Shown here: piece after piece, positions 56,211-64,000 of the stretch
Numbering within the stretch: the stretch's first letter is position 1
Layout of the letters: each line of letters begins with the position of its first letter
Origin: Pseudomonas xantholysinigenes
GTDB taxonomy: Bacteria > Pseudomonadota > Gammaproteobacteria > Pseudomonadales > Pseudomonadaceae
Length of the DNA stretch: 64,000 nucleotides
Reading direction: 5' to 3'
NCBI RefSeq assembly: GCF_014268885.2
Contig: NZ_CP077095.1
Coordinates: 4,247,001-4,311,000, forward strand
Made by a program: the position numbers and the translations under genes
The notes under the pieces: model-generated
Database searches by the model: none
What the model was told of the DNA's origin: nothing
Seen by the model: the letters and a program-made list of their open reading frames with translations, nothing else

Positions 56211-57215
56211 TTAGGCAATCCCGACCTGATTACGCCCATTGTTCTTGGCCAGGTACAACCCTTTGTCCGCCGCCGAGATAAGTTGCCGGCAATGGCTGCC
56301 CACACTAGGTGTGAGGGTCGCCAGGCCAATGCTCACGGTCAGGTGCGAGGCCGCCTCGGGCACGGTGTGGGCGATGTTCAACCCCATGATGGTCTGACGC
56401 AGCTTCTCGGCAATCAGTCGCGCGCCGCCAGGCGAAGTATTCGGCAGCACCAGGGCGAACTCCTCGCCGCCATAGCGCGCCGGCAGATCAGTGGGCCGCG
56501 AACAGCAACCACGGATCGCCTCGGCCACCTGGCGCAAGGCCTCGTCACCGGCCAAGTGGCCGAAACTGTCATTGAATGCCTTGAAAAAGTCCACATCGAC
56601 CATCAGCAACGACAACTGCTGCTGCTCACGCATCGCCCGCCGCCATTCCAGCTCCAGGTACTCATCGAAGTGGCGGCGATTGGACAACCCAGTGAGGCCA
56701 TCGGAGTTCATCAGCCGTTGCAGCATCAAGTTGGTATCAAGCAACTGTTGCTGACTGACGCGCAACGCACGGTAAGCCTCATCCCGCTGCAACAAGGTCA
56801 GGTACGAGCGCGAGTGGTAACGGATACGCGCGACCAGCTCGATGGTGTCGGGCAACTTGACCAGGTAATCATTGGCCCCGGCGGCGAACGCCGCGCTCTT
56901 GACCAACGGGTCTTCCTTGGTCGACAGCACGATGATCGGGATATCCTGAGTAGCCGGGTTGTTGCGGTACTCACGCACCAGCGTCAGCCCGTCCAGGCCG
57001 GGCATGATCAGGTCCTGGAGGATCACCGTGGGCTTGATGCGCATGGCCTGGGCCACCGCCTGGTGCGGGTCGGCGCAGAAATGGAAGTCGATGTTCTCCT
57101 CGTGGGCAAGTCCACGCCGCACCGCTTCGCCGATCATCGCCTGATCGTCTACCAGCAGGACCATCGCCGCACTTTCGTTGATGGTCGTGAAACCTTCGAT
57201 TGGTAGATCATTCAT
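56211..57215 (-). CDS. wspR: Diguanylate cyclase response regulator WspR
   Basis: Output of the Wsp surface-sensing pathway: makes cyclic di-GMP from GTP when its receiver domain is phosphorylated, promoting biofilm. REC domain residues about 18-135 with phospho-acceptor D68 ([13 protein letters not shown]), then GGDEF domain with active site GGEEF at 249-253 and an intact inhibitory I-site R240-PT-D243 five residues upstream. 334 aa. It begins 51 nt after wspF, the largest gap in the operon, with only GGGTGAC as a candidate ribosome-binding site. Confidence 0.97.
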   Translation of the reverse strand: MNDLPIEGFTTINESAAMVLLVDDQAMIGEAVRRGLAHEENIDFHFCADPHQAVAQAMRIKPTVILQDLIMPGLDGLTLVREYRNNPATQDIPIIVLSTKEDPLVKSAAFAAGANDYLVKLPDTIELVARIRYHSRSYLTLLQRDEAYRALRVSQQQLLDTNLMLQRLMNSDGLTGLSNRRHFDEYLELEWRRAMREQQQLSLLMVDVDFFKAFNDSFGHLAGDEALRQVAEAIRGCCSRPTDLPARYGGEEFALVLPNTSPGGARLIAEKLRQTIMGLNIAHTVPEAASHLTVSIGLATLTPSVGSHCRQLISAADKGLYLAKNNGRNQVGIA

Positions 57216-57266
57216 CCGTAGTCACCCGATCACTGCCGCAGCGGCGGCGTGACTCAATACATATCG

Positions 57267-58280
57267 TCATTTCGAAAAGATTTCCATCAGCCGACCGGCG
57301 ATTCGCTCCAGCGGGCGGATCTCCACAGCGGCATTGATCGCCGCGGCGGCCTTGGGCATGCCGTACACCGCGCAACTTTGCTGGTCCTGAGCGATGGTCA
57401 GGAAACCCTGTTCGCGCATCAGCTTCAGACCCTGGGCGCCATCGCGGCCCATGCCGGTGAGCAACACGCCCACCGCGTCACCCGACCAGTAACGCGCCAC
57501 GCTCTCGAAGAACACATCGATCGAGGGCCGGTAGATTTCATTGACAGGTTCGGCAGTGTAGGCCAGTTCGCCATTCTTCAGCAGGCGGATATGGTGGTTG
57601 GTGCCCGCCAGCAGCACCTGCCCCGGTTGCGGCGGTTCCCCCTCCCGAGCCAGGCGCACCGGCAGGCCAGAGGCCGTGCTCAACCACTCGGCCATGCCCG
57701 CGGCAAACACCTGGTCGACATGCTGGACCAGCACGATGGCCGCCGGAAAACTGCGCGGCAGGCCCTTGAGCAATACCTCCAGCGCCGCGGGGCCACCCGC
57801 AGAGGAGCCGATGGCCACCAGGGCCTGGCGCTGCGAGGCCTCGCGCAACGGTGTGGTGACCGCACGCGGTGCGCTGGGCCGCTGCTGGCCGATCAGCCAG
57901 CCAATATTGAGGATCTTGCGCAGCAGTGGAGCCGCCGCCTCCCGGGCATCACCGGCGCCCAGCGCCGGGGTGTCGACCACATCCAGAGCGCCGTAGCCCA
58001 TGGCCTCGAACACCCGGTGCACATTCTGTTTGCGGTCGACGGTGACGATGACGATGGCACAAGGAGTCTCGGCCATGATCCGTCGGGTCGCCTCGACGCC
58101 GTCCATCACCGGCATGATCAGGTCCATGAGGATCAGGTCCGGGGTCTGCTCGGCGCAGCGCAGCACCGCCTCGGCCCCATTGCTGGCGACCCACAGCACT
58201 TCATGGGCCGGTTCGAAGGCCAACGCCCGACGCAAGGCCTCCACGGCCATGGGCATGTCGTTGACGATGGCGATCTTCAT
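57267..58280 (-). CDS. wspF: CheB-like methylesterase WspF
   Basis: A 337-aa protein: REC domain with D53 (LILMDLIMPVMDG) and a CheB methylesterase domain with ALVAIGSSAGGPAALEVLL, a His in the VLVQHVDQVFAAGMA segment and Asp in LLTGMGRDGAQGLK. It demethylates WspA and dampens signalling; loss of function in related species locks WspR on and gives the wrinkly-spreader phenotype. Here the frame is intact. The start overlaps the wspE stop by 4 nt. Confidence 0.96.
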   Translation of the reverse strand: MKIAIVNDMPMAVEALRRALAFEPAHEVLWVASNGAEAVLRCAEQTPDLILMDLIMPVMDGVEATRRIMAETPCAIVIVTVDRKQNVHRVFEAMGYGALDVVDTPALGAGDAREAAAPLLRKILNIGWLIGQQRPSAPRAVTTPLREASQRQALVAIGSSAGGPAALEVLLKGLPRSFPAAIVLVQHVDQVFAAGMAEWLSTASGLPVRLAREGEPPQPGQVLLAGTNHHIRLLKNGELAYTAEPVNEIYRPSIDVFFESVARYWSGDAVGVLLTGMGRDGAQGLKLMREQGFLTIAQDQQSCAVYGMPKAAAAINAAVEIRPLERIAGRLMEIFSK

Positions 58281-60559
58281 CCCTGCGCACCTCCGATCAG
58301 CTCCACCACCGCGTCCAGCAAGGCGTCGTCGTGGAAGCTGGCCTTGGCCAGATAATAGTCGGCACCGGCATCCAGGCCACGACGACGGTCTTCCTCACGG
58401 TCCTTGTAGGACACCACCATCACCGGCAGCGACTGCAAGCGCTGGTCGCGGCGGACCAGTGTGACCAGCTCGATGCCATCCATGCGCGGCATGTCGATAT
58501 CGGTGATCAACAGGTCGAAGTCGTCACTGCGCAGCGCGTTCCAACCATCCATGCCATCCACCGCCACGGCCACGTCATAGCCCCGGTTGCCCAGCAGCTT
58601 GCGTTGCAATTCGCGCACGGTGAGCGAGTCATCGACCACCAGGACGCGCTTGCGCACCGCGCCCTTGCCACTGCGGCTACCCCGCTCGATACGCTCCAGA
58701 CGACCGGTGCTGAGCAACTTGTCGACAGAGCGTAGCAGGTCCTCGACGTCGATGATCAGCACCACCGAGCCATCATCGAGCAGGGCCCCGGAGGAAATGT
58801 CCTGGACCTTGCCCAGGCGTGGGTCGAGCGGCATCACCACCAGCACCCGCTCGCCGATCAGGCGCTCCACCGCCACCCCGTAAAGTTGCTCCCGCTCGCG
58901 GATCACCACCACCCGCAGGCTCTGCTCATCGCCCTGGGGCGTGGGCCGGTTGAGCAACTGGCTGGCGGCGACCAGGCCGACATGCCGCTCGTCATGCCAG
59001 AAATGCTGGCGTCCTTCGATCTGCACGATGGCGTCGGCCGGCACCTCGACCGTGCGTTCGATGTGGGCCAGCGGGAAGGCGTAGGCCTCGCCTCCCACCT
59101 CCACCACCAGGCTGCGCACCACCGACAGGGTCAACGGCACTTCGAGGTGGAAGCAGCAGCCCTGCCCCGCCACCTGGGTCAGCTCGATCGAACCACGCAG
59201 CTCGCGCACCATGTGCTGCACGGCATCCAGTCCGACACCACGGCCAGACACCTCGGTCACCGTGTCACGCAGGCTGAACCCCGGCAGGAACAGGAACGTC
59301 AGCAGCTCGGCCTCGCTCATCTGCGCCACGGTCTCGGCGGGCGAAAGCGCCCGCTCGACGATACTCTGGCGCAAACGCTCGAGGTCGATGCCCGCGCCGT
59401 CATCGGACAGTTCCAGGATCAACAGGCCGGCCTGGTGCGAAGCACGCAGGCGTACCGTGCCCTCGCTAGGCTTGCCCGCGAGCAGCCGGCGCTCGGGCAG
59501 CTCGATGCCGTGGTCGACGGCATTGCGCAGCAAGTGGGTCAAGGGGGCTTCGAGCTTCTCCAGCACATCGCGATCGACCTGGGTTTTCTCGCCCTCGACG
59601 ATCAGGCGTACCGGCTTGTCCAGGGAACGCCCCAGATCACGGACCATGCGACTCTGCCCAGCCAGGACATCGGCGAACGGGCGCATGCGACAGGCCAGGG
59701 CCGTGTCGTAGAGCAACTGCGCCCGCTGGCTGGCCTGCCAGCCGAACTCATCGAGGTCGGCGGCCTGCTGCAGCAGGATCTGCTGGGTTTCCGCCAGCAA
59801 CTGCTGGGTCTGGGCCAGGGCCTCGAGCACTTCCGGGCCCTGGCCACTGTCCTCCAGCTGGGTCTTGAGGCCATCCAGGGCGCGCATGCCCTGCCCGTGC
59901 ATGCGTTTGAGACGCTGCAAGGTGGCCAGGTAAGGCTTGAGCCGCTGGGTCTCGACCAGCGACTTGCTCGACAGGTCGAGCAAACTGTTCAGGCGATCGG
60001 CGGTGACCCGCAATACCCGTTCGCCACCTTCCCCACCACGCTTGCCAAGCTTGCGTACACTGCCTGACTCAAGCTCGGGCTCCGGCTCGCCAAGCGAACC
60101 AGGCGTGCTCACCGGCGGCGTTGGCTCAGCCACGACCGGGAGCGGCGCAGGCGGGGCCACGACAGGGGCAGCAGGATCGAGCACCGCGGCCATCTGTGCC
60201 AGGAATGCCGGTACCGAGGCCTCGCCGTCCTGATCGCCCGGCGTTGCAATGCGCATCAGCAGGTCAGTGCCCTGCAACAGCACATCGATATGCTCGGCGC
60301 GCAGCAGCAGACGCCCCTCCTGGGCTGCGACCAGGCAGTCTTCCATGACGTGGGCCACGCTCACCCCGGCGTCGATGCCGACGATCCGCGCCGCGCCCTT
60401 GAGCGAGTGCGCCGCGCGCATGCAGGCCTCGAGCTGGTCAGGCTGCGCCGGATTACGCTCCAGCGCCATCAGGCCCGCGCTGAGCACCTGGGTCTGCGCC
60501 TCGGCTTCCAGGCTGAACAACTCGAGCAGCGAGGCGTCGCGCATTTGCTCCGGGGTCAT
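58277..60559 (-). CDS. wspE: Hybrid CheA-type sensor kinase WspE
   Basis: A 760-aa kinase: N-terminal HPt with H51 (CMRAAHSLKGAARIVG), proline-rich linker (VAPPAPLPVVAEPTPPVSTP), dimerisation and HATPase domains (LRNAVDHGIELPERR, LSDDGAGIDLERL, GRGVGLDAV), CheW-like domain, and a C-terminal REC with D687 (LLITDIDMPRMDG). It phosphorylates WspR and WspF. Four-base overlaps at both ends indicate coupled translation. Confidence 0.96.
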   Translation of the reverse strand: MTPEQMRDASLLELFSLEAEAQTQVLSAGLMALERNPAQPDQLEACMRAAHSLKGAARIVGIDAGVSVAHVMEDCLVAAQEGRLLLRAEHIDVLLQGTDLLMRIATPGDQDGEASVPAFLAQMAAVLDPAAPVVAPPAPLPVVAEPTPPVSTPGSLGEPEPELESGSVRKLGKRGGEGGERVLRVTADRLNSLLDLSSKSLVETQRLKPYLATLQRLKRMHGQGMRALDGLKTQLEDSGQGPEVLEALAQTQQLLAETQQILLQQAADLDEFGWQASQRAQLLYDTALACRMRPFADVLAGQSRMVRDLGRSLDKPVRLIVEGEKTQVDRDVLEKLEAPLTHLLRNAVDHGIELPERRLLAGKPSEGTVRLRASHQAGLLILELSDDGAGIDLERLRQSIVERALSPAETVAQMSEAELLTFLFLPGFSLRDTVTEVSGRGVGLDAVQHMVRELRGSIELTQVAGQGCCFHLEVPLTLSVVRSLVVEVGGEAYAFPLAHIERTVEVPADAIVQIEGRQHFWHDERHVGLVAASQLLNRPTPQGDEQSLRVVVIREREQLYGVAVERLIGERVLVVMPLDPRLGKVQDISSGALLDDGSVVLIIDVEDLLRSVDKLLSTGRLERIERGSRSGKGAVRKRVLVVDDSLTVRELQRKLLGNRGYDVAVAVDGMDGWNALRSDDFDLLITDIDMPRMDGIELVTLVRRDQRLQSLPVMVVSYKDREEDRRRGLDAGADYYLAKASFHDDALLDAVVELIGGAQG

Positions 60560-61215
60560 GACAAGCTCCGCTTCACGGCTGACATCAGCTGTTGTTCATC
60601 CAGCACACGCACGCTGCGACCACGCCAGCGCAGCACCGCCGTGGTGAAATGCGCCGCGTCGCGGCCATTGTCCAGGCCGGTGAGGTCGAGACGGTGAATA
60701 CCGTCGATCTCGTCCACCGGCACTACCACCGGCCCACCCTCGGCGGCCAGGATCAGCATGCGCGGCATCGCCCGGCCACTGCGCTCTGCGCCGGCCTCGG
60801 CCGGCACCCCGAGCAAGTCGACCAGCGACAGGCACGGGACCAATGCCCCGCGTACATTGGCGACCCCCTGCAACACCCGCGAACGCTGGTGAGGCAGGGA
60901 ATGCACCGGTTGCAAGGGGGATATCTCGCTCAGACAAGCGGTGGCCAGGGCCAGCCACTCCTCGCCCAGGCGGAACAGCAATAGCGAACGTCCAGCAACG
61001 ACCTCCGGCGGCGCAGGCGCCTCGAACGCTTCGTCCTGCAGCAACGCATAGCGATCCAGCAGGCGCGTGGCCGCGTCGGCATAGACTTCGCAGTTGCGGC
61101 AATGCACATGCCGTACAAGCAAGGGGCACTGCTTGTCGCCGTGCACGCCAATCCGGTTCCAGCAATCGTCAATTGCCTGCTCGTCGTGGGCGATCAGTTG
61201 CATCTCGTGGCTCAT
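60556..61215 (-). CDS. wspD: CheW-like adaptor WspD
   Basis: A 219-aa CheW-domain protein (LLLFRLGEEWLALATACLSE, VHSLPHQRSRVLQGVANVRG) with an extra N-terminal region containing several Cys/His (DDCWNRIGVHGDKQCPLLVR, HVHCRNCEVYAD), which could bind a metal. It couples WspA to WspE alongside WspB. Overlaps wspC and wspE by 4 nt each. Confidence 0.94.
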   Translation of the reverse strand: MSHEMQLIAHDEQAIDDCWNRIGVHGDKQCPLLVRHVHCRNCEVYADAATRLLDRYALLQDEAFEAPAPPEVVAGRSLLLFRLGEEWLALATACLSEISPLQPVHSLPHQRSRVLQGVANVRGALVPCLSLVDLLGVPAEAGAERSGRAMPRMLILAAEGGPVVVPVDEIDGIHRLDLTGLDNGRDAAHFTTAVLRWRGRSVRVLDEQQLMSAVKRSLS

Positions 61216-62468
61216 CGTTCAGACTCCCTGCCAGCCCGCGCCGCACGTTCCTGCAGACGCCGGGCCCCCACCTCGTCGCCTTGCGAGGCCAGCAGCGCGG
61301 CCAGGTGCGCCAGGGCTTCCGGGTGCTGGGGTTCAAGGTACAGGGCCTTGCGGTAATGAGTGACGGCCTGGGCGGCATCGCCCTGGGTGTCGCTGAGCAA
61401 GCCCAGCCAATAGAAGATCTGCGCCTTGGGCGCATGCTGGCGCAGGTAGCGCTCGCAACCCTCCCGGGCCTGGACGCTCTCGCCGGCGTTGGCGTGACGG
61501 GCGATGGCCGCCAGCAACTGCGCCTCGGTCTCTGCCGCGACGCTGCTCATCGGTGCCGTGGCGCGCGGCGTCGGCACACGTGCAGGGAGCGCCACTACCC
61601 GTGGCGGCGGGCTCGGTAGCACAGGTTGGCGCACCGCTGGCGACGGCCTGCTGAGCGGGATGGGCGCTGGCGCGTCGTCCTGACGCACATAGGCGAACGA
61701 CTGGGCGATTCCCAGCGGACGCATGCCCAGGCGCGCCAGCAGGCTGCCTTCGGCCGGCCCGATGAACAGCACGCCCTGGGCATGCATCAGCTGCTTGAGC
61801 ACTTCGAACACCCGCTGCTGGGTCGGCACGTCGAAATAGATCAGCAGGTTGCGGCAAAACACGAAGTCGTACAGGCCTTCGCGCCCCTTGAGCAACGGGT
61901 CGAGCACGTTGCCTACCTGCAGGCTGACCTGCTGGCGCACCCGCTCGGCCAGGCGATGGCCATCACCGGTCTCGCTGAAGTGGCGCTCCCGAAACGCCAG
62001 GTGGGTGCCACGGAAGGAGTTGCGCCCATACATCCCCTGCTCGCCCTTAGCCACCGAGCTGGGACTGATGTCGATACCGTCGATGCGGAACGCACCCGGG
62101 TTGATGCCGGCATCGAGCAGCGCCATGGCGATCGAATAAGGCTCCTCGCCGGTCGAACATGGCAGGCTGAGGATCCGCAAAGGCCTGGCGCCGGCCAGCT
62201 CGGCCACGTGCTTCTGCGCAAGCCCGGCCAGGGCCGTGAAGGATTCGGGGTAGCGGAAGAACCAGGTCTCCGGGACGACGACAGCCTCGATCAGGGCCTG
62301 CTGTTCATCGGCGGATTGCTGCAGACGCAGCCAGTAGTCATCCAGGTCGACAGCGCACGCGACCGTGCAACGCTGGCGCAAGGCGCGCTCGATCATGGCA
62401 GTGCCGACCGACTCCACGTCCAGGCCGATGCGCTCCTGCAGAAAGCGGAAGAAACGTTGTTCGTTCAT
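61212..62468 (-). CDS. wspC: CheR-type methyltransferase WspC
   Basis: A 418-aa protein that methylates WspA and sets its activity. CheR domain with SAM-binding RILSLPCSTGEEPYSIAMAL and DFVFCRNLLIYFD, a proline-rich linker near 275-300, then a C-terminal TPR-like helical region (HYRKALYLEPQHPEALAHLA). Opposes WspF. Frame intact. Confidence 0.96.
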   Translation of the reverse strand: MNEQRFFRFLQERIGLDVESVGTAMIERALRQRCTVACAVDLDDYWLRLQQSADEQQALIEAVVVPETWFFRYPESFTALAGLAQKHVAELAGARPLRILSLPCSTGEEPYSIAMALLDAGINPGAFRIDGIDISPSSVAKGEQGMYGRNSFRGTHLAFRERHFSETGDGHRLAERVRQQVSLQVGNVLDPLLKGREGLYDFVFCRNLLIYFDVPTQQRVFEVLKQLMHAQGVLFIGPAEGSLLARLGMRPLGIAQSFAYVRQDDAPAPIPLSRPSPAVRQPVLPSPPPRVVALPARVPTPRATAPMSSVAAETEAQLLAAIARHANAGESVQAREGCERYLRQHAPKAQIFYWLGLLSDTQGDAAQAVTHYRKALYLEPQHPEALAHLAALLASQGDEVGARRLQERAARAGRESER

Positions 62469-62971
62469 GCCGGCACCTGTCCGGGCTCAGGCGGATACAG
62501 CAGCGCACGCACTTCATCGCTGAGCAGGTCATCCACGCGGATCAGTTGCAGCAGCCCACGCGCATCCTGGCGCACCGGCCCCAGGTAGCGTGCCTCGCCA
62601 TTGTCCAGGCCGTAAGGCTGGAAGGTATCGGGGTCACAACGCAGGGTGTCGGTGGCCTGTTCAAGGATCAACCCCAGCTGCAAGCCATGGCCATAACGCA
62701 CCAGGACCAGACGCGTGCTACTGCGCGCGGCCGCCGCCGCGCCGAAACTCAGCGCCGAGAGGTCGATCACCGGTATCAGCGCGCCGCGATGGGCGAGCAC
62801 GCCGGCTACCCAGGCCGGGGCCTGGGCGATGGGTTTGAGGGTACGGCGTGGCAGCACCTCGATTACCTCGCGCGCATCCAGGGCAAAGCGCTGGTCGGCG
62901 ATGCGAAACAGCAGGTACAGCACACCATGGTCAGCCGAAGCTTGAGGCGCGCGGGCGGGCAAGTCGTTCAT
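62465..62971 (-). CDS. wspB: CheW-like adaptor WspB
   Basis: A 168-aa CheW-domain protein (YLLFRIADQRFALDAREVIE, AQAPAWVAGVLAHRGALIPV). It links WspA to WspE. It starts 5 nt after the wspA stop and overlaps wspC by 4 nt. Confidence 0.95.
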   Translation of the reverse strand: MNDLPARAPQASADHGVLYLLFRIADQRFALDAREVIEVLPRRTLKPIAQAPAWVAGVLAHRGALIPVIDLSALSFGAAAAARSSTRLVLVRYGHGLQLGLILEQATDTLRCDPDTFQPYGLDNGEARYLGPVRQDARGLLQLIRVDDLLSDEVRALLYPPEPGQVPA

Positions 62972-62976
62972 CGCCG

Positions 62977-64000
62977 TCAGACTTTGAACCGCGACACACC
63001 ACCACGCAGGCCCGCCGCCACCTGGCTCAGCTCGTCGATGGCAAAGCTCGCCTGGCGCAGCGATTCCACGGTCTGGGTGCTGGCATCGCTGAGCTGGGCC
63101 AGCGCCTGGTTGATCTGCTCGGCGCCGGTGGCCTGGGCCTGCATGCCCTCGTTGACCATCAGCACCCGCGGCGCCAGGGCCTGGACCTGATGAATGATCT
63201 GGCTGAGCTGCTCGCCCACCTGCTGCACCTCGAACATGCCGCGACGCACTTCCTCGGAGAACTTGTCCATGCCCATGACCCCCGCCGACACCGCCGACTG
63301 GATCTCGCGCACCATCTGTTCGATATCGTAGGTGGCCACGGCGGTCTGGTCGGCCAGGCGGCGCACCTCGGTGGCGACCACGGCGAAGCCACGGCCATAC
63401 TCACCGGCCTTTTCCGCCTCGATAGCGGCATTGAGCGACAGCAGGTTGGTCTGGTCGGCGACCTTGACGATGGTGACCACCATCTGGGTGATGTTGCTGG
63501 CCTTCTCGTTGAGGATCGCCAGCTTGGCATTGACCAGGTCGGCGGCGCCCATCACCTGGTGCATGGTTTCCTCCATGCGCGCCAAGCCCTGCTGGCCGGA
63601 GCCGGCCAGGCTGGAGGCCTGGTCGGCGGCGCTGGTGACCTCGGTCATGGTGCGCACCAGGTCGCGGGAGGTGGCGGCGATTTCGCGCGAAGTGGCGCCG
63701 ATCTCGGTGGTGGTGGCGGCGGTTTCGGTGGCGGTGGCCTGTTGCTGCTTGGAGGTGGCGGCAATCTCGGTGACCGAGGTGGTCACCTGCACCGACGAAC
63801 GCTGGGCCTGGGACACCAGGTTGGCCAGCGATTCGGCCATTTCGTTGAAGCCGCCTTCGATGGCGCCGAACTCGTCCTTGCGGTCCAGGCTCAGGCGCAT
63901 GCTCAGGTCACCCGAGCGTAGGCGGTCGAGCGCGTGCACGATACGTTGCATGGGCGCGGTGATCGCGCGCATCAACAGCAGGCCGCAAACGCCTGCGGCG
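62977..64000 (-). CDS. wspA: Methyl-accepting chemotaxis-type receptor WspA (5' end outside window)
   Basis: Membrane receptor that senses surface contact and feeds WspE. Only the C-terminal 341 residues are present: the end of transmembrane helix 2 ([10 protein letters not shown]), a HAMP domain ([20 protein letters not shown]), and the cytoplasmic signalling hairpin with tip [20 protein letters not shown] and [20 protein letters not shown]. The periplasmic sensor and signal region lie beyond the window edge. Ends SRFKV. Confidence 0.95.
   Translation of the reverse strand, partial: AAGVCGLLLMRAITAPMQRIVHALDRLRSGDLSMRLSLDRKDEFGAIEGGFNEMAESLANLVSQAQRSSVQVTTSVTEIAATSKQQQATATETAATTTEIGATSREIAATSRDLVRTMTEVTSAADQASSLAGSGQQGLARMEETMHQVMGAADLVNAKLAILNEKASNITQMVVTIVKVADQTNLLSLNAAIEAEKAGEYGRGFAVVATEVRRLADQTAVATYDIEQMVREIQSAVSAGVMGMDKFSEEVRRGMFEVQQVGEQLSQIIHQVQALAPRVLMVNEGMQAQATGAEQINQALAQLSDASTQTVESLRQASFAIDELSQVAAGLRGGVSRFKV

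Overview
The window is chromosomal DNA from a Pseudomonas, most probably of the P. putida group. The evidence is high-GC codon usage, gene order that follows the known Pseudomonas chromosome (dxr-cdsA-uppS-frr-pyrH-tsf-rpsB; glnD-dapC; dapD-csdA-csdE; adk-ppc; lysS-prfB; wspABCDEFR), and P. putida-type REP palindromes in intergenic gaps. No rRNA, tRNA or CRISPR array was recognised.

Layout. 1-6.1 kb (minus strand) is the isoprenoid/phospholipid/translation cluster from dxr back to rpsB. 6.4-11.2 kb (plus) holds map, glnD and dapC. 11.2-14.5 kb holds a small metzincin protease, a CPA1-type cation/proton antiporter and a GraTA/HigBA toxin-antitoxin pair. 14.5-21.4 kb holds an ArsC-like reductase, dapD, the CsdA-CsdE-TcdA sulfur/tRNA modification genes and a GH17-GT2 glucan synthase (ndvB type). 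21.4-24.2 kb is an AT-richer accessory island. 24.3-31 kb holds dapE, rlmA, a cold-shock protein, plsB and two envelope proteins. 31-36 kb is an RND efflux pair with a divergent TetR regulator. 36-44 kb holds rsmJ, several uncharacterised genes, tsaB, adk and ppc. 44-50.7 kb holds envelope lipoproteins including an OmpA-like one, a YefM/RelE pair with a frameshifted toxin, hydrolases and a TetR regulator. 50.8-53.5 kb is lysS and prfB, the latter with its programmed frameshift. 53.5-56.2 kb is a gene-poor block of inverted repeats, hexamer tandem repeats and one intact IS3-family element. 56.2-64 kb is the Wsp surface-sensing/c-di-GMP operon, with wspA cut by the window edge.

Most of the window is conserved core genome. 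Two places stand out. The first (21.6-24.2 kb) has three paralogous, previously unrecognised small proteins alternating with a secreted metzincin-like protein whose catalytic Glu is replaced by Gln, plus a decayed C-terminal fragment of a second copy of that protein. This looks like a duplicating two-gene module. The second (53.75-56.05 kb) has two inverted copies of a roughly 200-bp intergenic element whose hairpins keep pairing through compensatory base changes. One copy has been interrupted by the IS3 element exactly inside a small palindrome.

Functionally, the core genes link lysine/peptidoglycan precursor synthesis (dapC, dapD, dapE, uppS, dxr), phospholipid synthesis (cdsA, plsB), nitrogen sensing (glnD), ribosome and tRNA biogenesis (rpsB, tsf, frr, prfB, lysS, rsmJ, rlmA, tsaB, tcdA) and surface-associated behaviour (wsp operon, periplasmic glucan synthesis).
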